A DNA stretch of 64,000 nt, from assembly GCA_036960565.1 (NCBI GenBank), contig JBALXQ010000001.1, forward strand, positions 169,284 through 233,283. The letters run 5' to 3'. Positions 17,470 through 25,189 of this stretch are shown here, one piece after another. This DNA is from Bermanella sp036960565 (GTDB lineage Bacteria > Pseudomonadota > Gammaproteobacteria > Pseudomonadales > Oceanobacteraceae). The notes under the pieces are model-generated. The model searched no databases and had not been told where the DNA came from. It saw only the letters and a program-made list of their open reading frames with translations. The position numbers were made by a program, and so were the translations under genes. How positions within the stretch are numbered: position 1 is the first letter of the stretch; every line of letters begins with the position of its first letter.

Positions 17470-18618
17470 ATGAACCCCACGGACACCCTTAAAGAGCATA
17501 AGGGCGAACTTATTGCTAAGTATGCTAAGCGCAATAACCTAAGTGCCTTGTTCCAAACCCTGAATACCATCATTCCTTATTTTGTATTGTTTTATCTGTG
17601 CATTGAGAGTTTAAGTATTTCTTATTGGTTGGCGGCCGGATTAGGCTGTCTTTTAATTTTATTCATCATGCGAGTATTCATGATGATGCACGACAGTGGA
17701 CATGGATGTTTATATGAAAAGCCACTGCCCAATCAGGTAGTGGGATTTATAATGGGCGTCTTGTGCGGAGTGCCACAGCATGTTTGGTCAAAACATCATG
17801 CCTATCATCACGCCACTAACGGCAACTGGAATAAATACCGGGGCCCGCTCAGTGTGTTATCGGTAGATGAGTATGGAAAATTATCTAAAAAGAAACAGAA
17901 ATCCTATGGCAATAACCGCAATATTTTATTGGCGCCGCTTGGAGGCTTTATGTATTTTATTTTTAGCCCAAGGTTTACCTGGATAAAAGGCACCATCAAT
18001 TTTGTGACTTACCTATGTGTGCAAAAAATGACTCACAGCTCTCTTTCTATTAAGGAAATAGCGAATAAGTTTGAAACTAAATATTGGAATACCTGGCAGG
18101 AATATTTCCATATGGCAGCAAATAATCTGGTGCTAATTAGTGCATGGATATTGGCAGCCAATTATTTTGGCGCGGTTAATTTTTTCATTGTGTATGTCAT
18201 TGTGTTGTCGCTGTCTGGTGCCTTGGGAATCATCCTGTTTACCGTTCAGCACAATTTTGAAGACTCTTACGCCAGCGGTGATGATAAATGGGACTATTTT
18301 AGTGCTGCGATAGAAGGCACTAGCTACCTCGATCTACCAAGAGTTCTACACTGGTTTACCGCCGATATTGGTTATCATCATATTCATCATCTATCGGCTC
18401 GTATTCCTAATTACAAACTGGAAAAATGCCATAGAGAATATGCCCACTTATTTAATGATGTGACGCGTATAAAATTAAAAGACGTGCCAGAGGCTTTTAA
18501 ATATATTTTATGGGATAACCACTGCGGTCGTATGATCAGTGTCGCGCAATATGATGCTGTATATGGCCAAAGCACAGTGGAACCTACTGTAGATCAAAAG
18601 GTGGTGGGTAACTCCTAA
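17470..18618 (+). CDS. membrane fatty acid desaturase
   Basis: The 382-residue membrane protein has the three histidine boxes of membrane di-iron desaturases: MMHDSGHG (about 77), KHHAYHHA (about 110) and GYHHIHHL (about 300). Four or more hydrophobic segments are present. The third box, with HIHHLSARIPNY, matches the acyl-lipid (omega-3/omega-6, DesA-like) branch. It should insert a cis double bond into membrane lipid acyl chains, perhaps for cold adaptation. The regioselectivity cannot be told. It needs O2, which contrasts with the anaerobic genes around it. The ATG at 17470 has no strong ribosome site. Confidence 0.88.
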   Translation: MNPTDTLKEHKGELIAKYAKRNNLSALFQTLNTIIPYFVLFYLCIESLSISYWLAAGLGCLLILFIMRVFMMMHDSGHGCLYEKPLPNQVVGFIMGVLCGVPQHVWSKHHAYHHATNGNWNKYRGPLSVLSVDEYGKLSKKKQKSYGNNRNILLAPLGGFMYFIFSPRFTWIKGTINFVTYLCVQKMTHSSLSIKEIANKFETKYWNTWQEYFHMAANNLVLISAWILAANYFGAVNFFIVYVIVLSLSGALGIILFTVQHNFEDSYASGDDKWDYFSAAIEGTSYLDLPRVLHWFTADIGYHHIHHLSARIPNYKLEKCHREYAHLFNDVTRIKLKDVPEAFKYILWDNHCGRMISVAQYDAVYGQSTVEPTVDQKVVGNS

Positions 18619-18777
18619 ATTCAGTGCCTTATTAGCTGCCATGCTTGAAATGAGGTTGTTATTGTCAATGACAGCCTCATAAAGCGCCATTGAAAAAACA
18701 CCTGCTTTAAGCAAGTATTAGCGCGTTGAAAGGCGGGGATTATTTCCGCCAAGCTAAGCCCATGAATGATGACTGCC

Positions 18778-19239
18778 ATGAAAAAAATTATCCACACAAG
18801 TACTCTATTCCGCTGGATGTTCAGCGTATACCCCCCCTACTTTTTTACCGGAATTAAACTGGCTTTCATTAGCAAGGATTTTCGTGAGCTTACCGTGCAA
18901 ATGCGGTTACGCTGGTATAACCGTAATGCTGTGGGTACCCATTTTGGTGGCAGCTTGTTTGCCATGACTGATCCCTGGTACATGTTAATGCTTATGCAAA
19001 TATTGGGGAAAGATTATGTTGTGTGGGATAAGTCTGGCTGCATTGAATTTATGAAGCCTGGCACAGGCTTGGTCACTTGTAAGTTTGTGGTAAGCGATGC
19101 AATGCTGGCTGAAATTAAAGAAAAAACAGCCAATGGGGAAAAATACCTACCTGAATTCCCGGTTGAAGTAATAGATGAAAAGGGGGATGTGGTCGTGACA
19201 GTGAAAAAGGGTTTATATATTAGAAAAAAGCGCTCATAA
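18778..19239 (+). CDS. DUF4442 hotdog-fold protein (possible thioesterase)
   Basis: The 153-residue protein follows the DUF4442 pattern: MRLRWYNRNAVGTHFGGSLFAMTDPWYMLMLMQILGKDYVVWDKSG, with the hotdog helix around GTHFGGSLFAMTDPW, then a strand-rich tail ending LYIRKKRS. Members are related to YiiD-type thioesterases, but substrates are mostly unknown. In-frame ATGs at 18766 and 18778 are both possible; the second gives a more natural N-terminus (MKKIIHTSTLFRW). It follows the desaturase gene by 160 bases, so a lipid role is possible. It is convergent with the gene at 19332. Confidence 0.75.
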   Translation: MKKIIHTSTLFRWMFSVYPPYFFTGIKLAFISKDFRELTVQMRLRWYNRNAVGTHFGGSLFAMTDPWYMLMLMQILGKDYVVWDKSGCIEFMKPGTGLVTCKFVVSDAMLAEIKEKTANGEKYLPEFPVEVIDEKGDVVVTVKKGLYIRKKRS

Positions 19240-19259
19240 ATCCTGGCAGCTAAATAAAT

Positions 19260-19303
19260 AATTAAGCCCAACCAATAAATTAAAAAATTGGCTGGGCTTA
19301 ATT
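19260..19303. terminator. bidirectional intrinsic terminator
   Basis: AATTAAGCCCAACCAAT and ATTGGCTGGGCTTAATT form a long stem around an AT-rich loop between the convergent DUF4442 gene and the small membrane gene. The flanks are A/T-rich in both directions. Confidence 0.82.
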
Positions 19304-19331
19304 ATTTATACGTACCCTCAAGAATACCCCC

Positions 19332-19736
19332 TCAAGATTGGCTTAAATGCTGACAATATTCATTTTTAAAAGCCTGCATTTGTAACAAACCCAGTGCCCC
19401 GACTATTACCGCGACTAGGCTTGAATACAGCATGCCCAAGGGTGTGGTGATCCAATATCCCAGTACCATTAGGAAAATGCTGGCCAGAACCCAGGCAAAG
19501 TCGCCAAATGAAAAATACAAAATCAGAGCCTTACTGGGGGCGGTTTGCATGGATGCCCAAATTAAATGACAGCCCTGCGCCATAAGTCCTGCCCCCAAGA
19601 CCATTAGTAGCAATTTGTCTGCGCTTTGGTGCTGGCTTAGAAAGCTTGCCACGCTCGCAGGCATAATGACAAATAGCAGTCCAAATCCTAGGCAAGTGCT
19701 GGCGTTCATGCGTAAAGCCGTTTTAAGAGTGACCAT
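19332..19736 (-). CDS. small four-helix membrane protein, unknown function
   Basis: The 134-residue protein has four predicted transmembrane helices (about 10-31, 41-61, 68-90 and 95-118) with short loops and no motif I recognise. It is divergent from a MarR-type regulator at 19795, with two matching operator palindromes in the spacer, one of them close to this gene's start. It is therefore likely repressed by that regulator. Small membrane proteins next to MarR genes are sometimes stress or efflux related; no function is assigned here. Confidence 0.65.
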   Translation of the reverse strand: MVTLKTALRMNASTCLGFGLLFVIMPASVASFLSQHQSADKLLLMVLGAGLMAQGCHLIWASMQTAPSKALILYFSFGDFAWVLASIFLMVLGYWITTPLGMLYSSLVAVIVGALGLLQMQAFKNEYCQHLSQS

Positions 19737-19749
19737 TTTGTTATCCTCA

Positions 19750-19766
19750 TGTAAACTTGGTTGACA
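19750..19766. promoter_or_regulatory. MarR operator O1 (imperfect palindrome)
   Basis: TGTAAAC-TTG-GTTGACA is a 7-3-7 inverted repeat with one mismatch, lying 14 bases before the start of the small membrane gene. It matches O2 closely, so it should be bound by the same dimeric regulator and could block transcription or start of the membrane gene. Confidence 0.75.
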
Positions 19767-19794
19767 CGATCAATATAACCGAGGAATAAAACCT

Positions 19795-20265
19795 ATGTCA
19801 ACAAGGTTGACACAAATGGGCACGCCCATGGTGGAAAGTCAGTCCCTTAAGCTGGTGCTGGCGGCTTCTGCTGTGACGGATCAGATATCCCATTACTTGT
19901 CTGAATCCTTGCTAAATTTAGGCTATGAAGGAGCCACCTCTACGACTCTGAATTTCCTAAGTGCGCTGGATTGTGGCATTAACTACGGCTCTGAAATTGC
20001 CCGTAGCCTTAGGGTATCAAGGCAAATGGTGGCTAAAACAGTGAAGCAGTTAACCCTGCTGGGGTATTTGCAACAGATAGAAGGGCAAGGCAAGCAGAAG
20101 CAAATACGCTTCACCGAAAAAGGAGAGCTTTTAATGGCTGATTCTCGCCGATTACTGGCAGAACTGGATGGCAACCTCGCCAGTACGGTGGATGGCACGT
20201 CTCTACAATCAACGCTGGATCAGTTAAACAAGGTAGCTCAAACAGTGACTGAACTAAGTCGTTAG
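19795..20265 (+). CDS. MarR-family transcriptional regulator
   Basis: The 156-residue protein has a winged helix-turn-helix at about residues 45-110: GSEIARSLRVSRQMVAKTVKQL is the recognition helix and QIEGQGKQKQIRFTEKGE is the wing, with flanking dimerisation helices. MarR proteins bind palindromes as dimers and respond to small ligands or oxidants; no cysteine stands out as a sensor. GAGG at 19781-19784 supports the ATG at 19795. Its first codons form operator O2, and the divergent membrane gene has O1, so it most likely controls both. Confidence 0.88.
   Translation: MSTRLTQMGTPMVESQSLKLVLAASAVTDQISHYLSESLLNLGYEGATSTTLNFLSALDCGINYGSEIARSLRVSRQMVAKTVKQLTLLGYLQQIEGQGKQKQIRFTEKGELLMADSRRLLAELDGNLASTVDGTSLQSTLDQLNKVAQTVTELSR
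19796..19812. promoter_or_regulatory. MarR operator O2 (perfect palindrome) overlapping the start codon
   Basis: TGTCAAC-AAG-GTTGACA is a perfect 7-3-7 inverted repeat that starts inside the ATG of the MarR gene at 19795. O1 and O2 are 46 bases apart centre to centre. The position argues for autorepression. Confidence 0.82.
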
Positions 20266-20295
20266 TACTTGTCTGCTCAAGAGCTGTTTACCAGA

Positions 20296-20322
20296 TGCAT
20301 CGGAACCAATCTATTGGTGCAT
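20296..20322 (+). terminator. hairpin after the MarR gene
   Basis: TGCA...ACCAAT-CT-ATTGGT-GCA forms a stem about 30 bases after the MarR stop. It is followed by only AAAAGCCCC, without a T-run, so it is a weak or Rho-assisted end. Confidence 0.4.
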
Positions 20323-20402
20323 AAAAGCCCCTGCACAGTGACTTTAATTGTCTAAACTTAGGAAGATGGCCGATTATTGGCCGCTGAAAATAGAGCTGTA
20401 AT

Positions 20403-21110
20403 ATGTTTTTGGCTGTTAGGCGCTACTTGTTTTTACTGGTATTTATGATGGCACCTGGCTGTGTTCATGCAGACAAGCCCATGGTCTTTAGCATCATGAG
20501 TGGTGGGACGGTCGCGAAAAGACTTATCCCTGTTTTAACTTCAGCCTATGCTGAACTGGGTATTGAGGTAGAGTTTAAATATTACCCGGCTTCCCGCGCG
20601 GTGAAGTTGGCAGATGCCGGTATGTACGACGGTGAAACCTTTCGCGGCATGGATTTTATTAATGCAGAATCAAACTTGCTGCCTGTGATGGTGGTGGTAG
20701 CGGAGGTGGAATGGTGGGTGTATAGCAAAAATATTAACTTTAAGGTGCAAGGCTATAAAAGTTTGGAACCCTACCATGTTAGTAGTCGCCGCGGCATTTT
20801 GGCTGCGGATAATATTTTAAAATATGCTCGAAAAAAGAAAATGCTCAACACATTTGAGCAAACCTTGCTGATGCTGGACGCTGGCAGAGTAGATTTAGCT
20901 ATTTTACCCGCTAGAATTTCTTTGGCGATATTGGAAAAGATGCCCCTAGATATTTACGCTCTTAAACCAGCCATAAGGGTAGATGAGCTTTATCATTTTA
21001 TACATAAAAAGCATGAAGCACTGATTCCTAAAATCACTAAAATATTAAAGCGAATGAAAAGGAATGGAAAAATAAATTTATTTTCTAATCGGTTTGATGA
21101 TCCTCAATAG
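20403..21110 (+). CDS. periplasmic solute-binding-like protein, paralogue 1
   Basis: The 235-residue protein has a signal peptide (ends VHADKP) and a family-3 binding-protein fold: FSIMSGGTVAKRLIPVLTSAYAELGIEVEFKYYPASRAVK is the first lobe strand-helix set, and a conserved EVEWWVYSK stretch follows near residue 105. The next gene is a close paralogue in the same order, so the pair comes from tandem duplication. Neither has a permease nearby. The C-terminal region (LKPAIRVDELYHFIHKKHEALIPKI) is conserved between them. The ligand is unknown. The start lacks a strong ribosome site. Confidence 0.75.
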   Translation: MFLAVRRYLFLLVFMMAPGCVHADKPMVFSIMSGGTVAKRLIPVLTSAYAELGIEVEFKYYPASRAVKLADAGMYDGETFRGMDFINAESNLLPVMVVVAEVEWWVYSKNINFKVQGYKSLEPYHVSSRRGILAADNILKYARKKKMLNTFEQTLLMLDAGRVDLAILPARISLAILEKMPLDIYALKPAIRVDELYHFIHKKHEALIPKITKILKRMKRNGKINLFSNRFDDPQ

Positions 21111-21119
21111 GCTTCCAAT

Positions 21120-21830
21120 ATGCTTACCAGCTTTAAATTCATATTAGTCGCGCTATTTTGTTGTATGGCCTGTATTTCTCAGGCACAAAAATCCCTAGTG
21201 TTTAGTTCAATAGGCGGCAGTTCTGTGCCTAAGATCATCACGCCAATCTTGAGTTCGGCTTATGGTGAATTGGGAATAGATATAGAGATTAAATTGTATC
21301 CGGCTGGTCGCGCTTTACGGTTTTCGACTTCAGGTAAAGAGGATGGAGAAGCCTATCGAACCATAGACTTTAATTATGAAGAATCTAATTTAATCCGAGT
21401 GGATGTGGTCATTGCCGAGGTAGAATGGTGGGTGTATGCCAAACATCTTAAATTTGAAATAGAAGGTGAATCCAGTCTCAAGCCTTATCGGGTGAGTAGT
21501 CGGCGGGGCATACTGGTAGCTGATAAAATGCTTAGAAATGTCAGAAAAAAGCAGTTAGTGAATACATTTTTTCAAACTCTGGCCATATTAGATGCTGGCC
21601 GTGTTGATTTGGCATTAGTGCCAAAGTGGACGTCTTTATCTATTTTAAAAAACAATCCCATGAACATTTACCCTCTTAAACCCGCTATTCGGATAGATAG
21701 GCTTTATCATTTTTTACATGAAAAGCACCGGAAACTGGTTCCAAAAATTACCAAGGTGTTGAAACGGATGGAGCAAGAAGGGGATATTAATCGTATTTGG
21801 AAAGCAGTGGAAAAACAAAATTTTAAATAG
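21120..21830 (+). CDS. periplasmic solute-binding-like protein, paralogue 2
   Basis: The 236-residue protein is a close paralogue of the preceding gene, nine bases away. They share SSAYGELGI/TSAYAELGI, YPAGRALRF/YPASRAVKL, AEVEWWVYAK/AEVEWWVYSK, VSSRRGIL, LDAGRVDLA and LKPAIRIDRLYHFLHEKH. A signal peptide ends at SQAQKS. The pair is probably one transcript ended by the terminator at 21928. Conserved Trp-Trp and Arg-Arg positions are likely to be functional. Such proteins often feed two-component or GGDEF sensors; none is adjacent here. Confidence 0.75.
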   Translation: MLTSFKFILVALFCCMACISQAQKSLVFSSIGGSSVPKIITPILSSAYGELGIDIEIKLYPAGRALRFSTSGKEDGEAYRTIDFNYEESNLIRVDVVIAEVEWWVYAKHLKFEIEGESSLKPYRVSSRRGILVADKMLRNVRKKQLVNTFFQTLAILDAGRVDLALVPKWTSLSILKNNPMNIYPLKPAIRIDRLYHFLHEKHRKLVPKITKVLKRMEQEGDINRIWKAVEKQNFK

Positions 21831-21927
21831 ATTTATTTGAGAAAATGAGTCTTAAAGCAGAAGCCTATTAGTTAGGACTTCTTACTACAATGTTGAAAGT
21901 ATTTATTTTGGATTTGAATAATTCAAT

Positions 21928-21971
21928 AAAAAGCCGAATTAAACGCAATATATCGCTTAATTCGGCTTTTT
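21928..21971. terminator. strong bidirectional intrinsic terminator
   Basis: AAAAAGCCGAATTAA and TTAATTCGGCTTTTT form a 15-bp stem around a loop that itself contains GCG/CGC. It separates the convergent binding-protein pair and the RRM gene and has runs on both strands. Confidence 0.9.
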
Positions 21972-21985
21972 ATTTTAATAGGTGT

Positions 21986-22234
21986 TTAGTCTTCTTTTTC
22001 TTCAGCTCGTTTAACGCGAATATTACAACCTGACAATTCCATGCCATTTAGATTCTTCATGGCATTCTTGCCTTCGCTATTGCTTGGCATTTCCACAAAG
22101 CCAAAGCCTTTAGATTTACCGGTGGCGGCATCTAATACTAGGTTGCAAGATTGAACTTTACCGTAAGACGCAAATAAAGCACGCATTTGAGTCTCAGTAG
22201 TAGATCGAGAAAGGTTACGAATTAATAGTTTCAT
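21986..22234 (-). CDS. RRM-domain RNA-binding protein
   Basis: The 82-residue protein is one complete RNA recognition motif. RNP2 is LLIRNL at residues 3-8 and RNP1 is KGFGFVEM at about 42-49, with the conserved aromatics for stacking on RNA. A short acidic tail (RAEEKED) follows. Single-RRM proteins of this size are common in marine gammaproteobacteria and cyanobacteria and may serve in cold-shock RNA handling. It is monocistronic, between a terminator and the narK 3' hairpins. RNA targets are unknown. Confidence 0.92.
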   Translation of the reverse strand: MKLLIRNLSRSTTETQMRALFASYGKVQSCNLVLDAATGKSKGFGFVEMPSNSEGKNAMKNLNGMELSGCNIRVKRAEEKED

Positions 22235-22325
22235 GGGGGACCGGAGCGTAAATAGAGTAAAAGAATAGGCTGATGGCGCTAATACTAGCAGAATATGCTT
22301 TGTGTGTATTGGCTCGGTGGAAGGT

Positions 22326-22381
22326 AATCACCCGGCAAGGCCGGGTGATTAGGGAGTATGACAGCCTTTTAAAAAGGCTGT
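22326..22381 (-). terminator. two hairpins after narK
   Basis: Two perfect stems lie just downstream of narK on the minus strand: ACAGCCTTTT/AAAAGGCTGT (22361-22381) and AATCACCCGGC-AAG-GCCGGGTGATT (22326-22350). Neither is followed by a strong T-run, so they may act as 3'-end protectors or combine with Rho. Confidence 0.6.
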
Positions 22382-22401
22382 ATTAATGGAGGTCGTTCTG
22401 A

Positions 22402-24066
22402 CTAAGGGTTGTAAAATTCACCATTTTTACGCAAGTAGAAGAACCAGTTCACCAGTAGACATACCGCATAGAACACTGCAAAGCCTACTAATGCGTATTC
22501 GGGAGTGGTCATCTTAATCTGCTCACCCAACACTTTAGGGATGTAAAAGGCGCCGTAAGCAGCTATCGCAGATGTCCAGCCTAATACAGGTCCAGCTTGT
22601 TCCTTGTTAAATACCATGGAAATAGTACGGAAGGTTGAACCATTGCCGATGCCGGTGGCGGCAAACAAAAGCAGGAACAATACAAAGAAGGATACAAAGA
22701 ACTCTTCAGGGGTTGCAGACTGGTAAGCAAGCTTCATGAAGTAAGCAACACCTAGAGCCGCGCCTACCATTACTGCTGCACAGATTTGAGTCACTAGCGC
22801 TCCGCCAATCTTATCGGCAATCCAACCACCCACTGGGCGAATAAGTGCGCCAATGAAAGGACCCATCCAAGCATACATAAGGGCACTAGGGCCGTTAGCA
22901 TTCACTAGGTCATGGTTCATAACCCCATCAACCATCACATGTTGATAGCCAAAGATAACCTTAATAGACAGCGGGAAAGAAGCTGCGAAACCAATGAACG
23001 AGCCAAAGGTCATGGTATAAATAACGCTCATTACCCAAGTATGCTTATTACCAAAAATCTTGTATTGACGGCCAAGCGTTTCACCAATGGAGCCCGGGAT
23101 ACGTTTAAGCAGCAGCACTGTGGCGGCAATAACAATGAGTAAAACTATTTCTTTTGGAACGCCAAATCCTGAGCCGTTAACACTTTCAGGAAGCAGTAAC
23201 CACAAACCAAATATGGCAGTGGCAAAGCCCACTAACAGCATGCCAGTCATACCGGCAAAGGCACCCATTGGGCTTGGGATGGTAGGCGATACGTGCTCGG
23301 CACGCAGGTTGTTCATCTTGAACCAACCCAGGAACGCCAGTGGCACTAACAATAGCAACCAAACAAAGCCGGCATTATGGATATAAGATTCAGTACCTGC
23401 TGGGATTTTGCCAATCAAGGTGCCTGAGGTGTTTTCCAAAATCATGGGCTCACCGCCAAAAATGGCAAATGTCATGAACAATGGCACTACGATTTGCATC
23501 GTGGTCACACCAAAGTTACCCAGGCCAGCATTCAAGCCAAGCGCTAAGCCTTGTTGGCTTTTTGGGTAGAAGAAGTTGATGTTAGACATGGAAGAGGCAA
23601 AGTTGCCGCCACCTAGGCCGGAAAGTAGTGCTAAGCACTGGAACACCCATAATGGTGTGCTTTGGTCTTGTAAGGCAAAGCCGGTTCCCACTGCGGGGAT
23701 CATTAATAATGCGGTAGTGAAGAAGATAACGTTACGCCCACCAAATGGGCGAATAAAGAAACTACTGGGAATGCGTAGGGTAGCACCGGTTAAACCGGCA
23801 ATGGCCATTAGCGAGAATAATTCGCTCTTGGCGTAAGGAAAACCCAAATTAAGCATTTGTACAGTGATGATGCCCCAGTATAACCAGACCGCGAAACCGG
23901 CTAGTAAGCTGGGAATTGAAACCCACAAGTTACGACTGGCAACGGCTTTCCCTGTGTTTTGCCAAAATGAGGCGTTTTCAGGATCCCAATCATGGATATC
24001 CTTGCCGCCTGAGCTGGATTGAGGGAGGTTTTCACTCCCGCCAGCTTGTTTATATTGAGTGGACAT
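22402..24066 (-). CDS. narK: nitrate/nitrite transporter (MFS, NarK type)
   Basis: The 554-residue membrane protein has about twelve transmembrane segments and NarK motifs: RIPSSFFIRPFGGRNVIF near residue 105, NAGLGNFGVTTMQIVVPL (nitrate signature) and IRPVGGWIADKIGGA, plus a late GNGSTFRTISMVF segment. It imports nitrate or exchanges it for nitrite. The N-terminal 45 residues are hydrophilic. The ATG at 24066 is preceded by TTGGAGATTGAT; the longer frame begins at a TTG. It is divergent from narL, with an FNR box between them, so it is likely co-regulated with narGHJI although 8 kb away. Confidence 0.93.
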   Translation of the reverse strand: MSTQYKQAGGSENLPQSSSGGKDIHDWDPENASFWQNTGKAVASRNLWVSIPSLLAGFAVWLYWGIITVQMLNLGFPYAKSELFSLMAIAGLTGATLRIPSSFFIRPFGGRNVIFFTTALLMIPAVGTGFALQDQSTPLWVFQCLALLSGLGGGNFASSMSNINFFYPKSQQGLALGLNAGLGNFGVTTMQIVVPLFMTFAIFGGEPMILENTSGTLIGKIPAGTESYIHNAGFVWLLLLVPLAFLGWFKMNNLRAEHVSPTIPSPMGAFAGMTGMLLVGFATAIFGLWLLLPESVNGSGFGVPKEIVLLIVIAATVLLLKRIPGSIGETLGRQYKIFGNKHTWVMSVIYTMTFGSFIGFAASFPLSIKVIFGYQHVMVDGVMNHDLVNANGPSALMYAWMGPFIGALIRPVGGWIADKIGGALVTQICAAVMVGAALGVAYFMKLAYQSATPEEFFVSFFVLFLLLFAATGIGNGSTFRTISMVFNKEQAGPVLGWTSAIAAYGAFYIPKVLGEQIKMTTPEYALVGFAVFYAVCLLVNWFFYLRKNGEFYNP

Positions 24067-24078
24067 ATCAATCTCCAA

Positions 24079-24450
24079 GTGAATATAGATGTAATTTCAA
24101 CTTCACTATGCAATTGCATCTTCAGGCTCACAATAATCAGTAGGGAGTAGCTAAAAAGCGCTTAAATAATTTTTTCTGACGGTTTTTTAGCAAATAGGTC
24201 TAATCACCTATAAAAAATACGGTTAAGGCCTAAAAACCGCCTGTTTGGAGGTAGCTAGCTTGAGCTAAACTACTCACACAGGGGTACTCATACTGATGGC
24301 ATGAGAAATGAAAAATATTTGGTTTTTTAAAAAGCCTGCATGAACCTTGATTCACATCAAACCCCCTTTTGCTTTTTCGGTATGATACCAAGTATGCAGG
24401 ACTGTATTTTTACTGTGTCTTAAAACCGAACACGTTATTCAGAGGCTCTT
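24079..24450. promoter_or_regulatory. narK-narL divergent control region
   Basis: The 372-base spacer holds a perfect FNR box and NarL-type heptamers (TACTCAT at 24285-24291 and TACTCAC at 24271-24277). It otherwise contains AT-rich sequence and no gene. These sites suggest O2 and nitrate control of narK, narL or both. Confidence 0.65.
24347..24360. promoter_or_regulatory. perfect FNR/Anr box between narK and narL
   Basis: TTGATTCACATCAA matches TTGAT-N4-ATCAA exactly. It is centred about 97 bases before the narL ATG and about 288 before the narK ATG at 24066. It is the best FNR site in the window. Confidence 0.87.
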
Positions 24451-25125
24451 ATGACGACCCCGGCGACCTTAATGATTGTTGATGATCATCCATTACTGCG
24501 TAAAGGTTTACGCCAGTTAATCGAATTTGAAGACGACTTGCAGATTATTGCAGAAGCCAGTGGTGGTGCCGAAGCGCTCGCCCTGGTTCAAGAGCTTAAG
24601 CTGACGGAAGATCAGGAACCAGATCTGATTATTCTGGATTTAAACATGCAAGGCATGGATGGCATTGAAACACTTAAATCCATGCGTGCCCAAGGCGTGA
24701 CTTCGCGCATTGTTATGTATACCGTAAGCGACCACGATGAAGATGTAGTGGCAGCGATTACCGGTGGTGCAGATGGCTTTTTGTTAAAAGACATGGAGCC
24801 AGAAGATGTGCTTGAAAAAATTAAGCAGGCCGCTCTTGGTAAAATGGTGATCAGTGAGCGTTTAACTGAAGTATTAGCCAGCGCCCTGCGCCGTCCCCAG
24901 AAAAAAGTAAATAATGTTCTTGATAGTTTGACTGGCCGTGAATTGGAAATATTAAAATTAATTTCCAAGGGCTTGAGCAATAAGCTAATTGCTCGAGAGT
25001 TGGACATTAGTGACGGTACCGTGAAAGTGCACGTAAAACACCTGCTGAAAAAGATGGAATTAAAAAGCCGGGTTGAAGCAGCGGTATGGATGGTGGGAGA
25101 GCAAAAAACCGCCAGTGAAATGTAA
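24451..25125 (+). CDS. narL: nitrate/nitrite response regulator NarL
   Basis: The 224-residue protein has a receiver domain (about 5-125; DDHPLLRKGLRQLI at the start, phospho-Asp near 62 in LIILDLNMQGMDG, conserved Lys in FLLKDMEPEDV) and a LuxR-type helix-turn-helix (LTGRELEILKLISKGLSNKLIARELDIS). It is full length for NarL. It should be phosphorylated by NarX (14545) and bind heptamers of the TACTCAT type upstream of nar genes. The gene is followed after about 64 bases by moeA. Confidence 0.95.
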   Translation: MTTPATLMIVDDHPLLRKGLRQLIEFEDDLQIIAEASGGAEALALVQELKLTEDQEPDLIILDLNMQGMDGIETLKSMRAQGVTSRIVMYTVSDHDEDVVAAITGGADGFLLKDMEPEDVLEKIKQAALGKMVISERLTEVLASALRRPQKKVNNVLDSLTGRELEILKLISKGLSNKLIARELDISDGTVKVHVKHLLKKMELKSRVEAAVWMVGEQKTASEM

Positions 25126-25189
25126 TGAATTAATTTTTAAGATATTTTGTTAATGCCAATATCTTGTATTGAATAGTAAGAGAATAATT

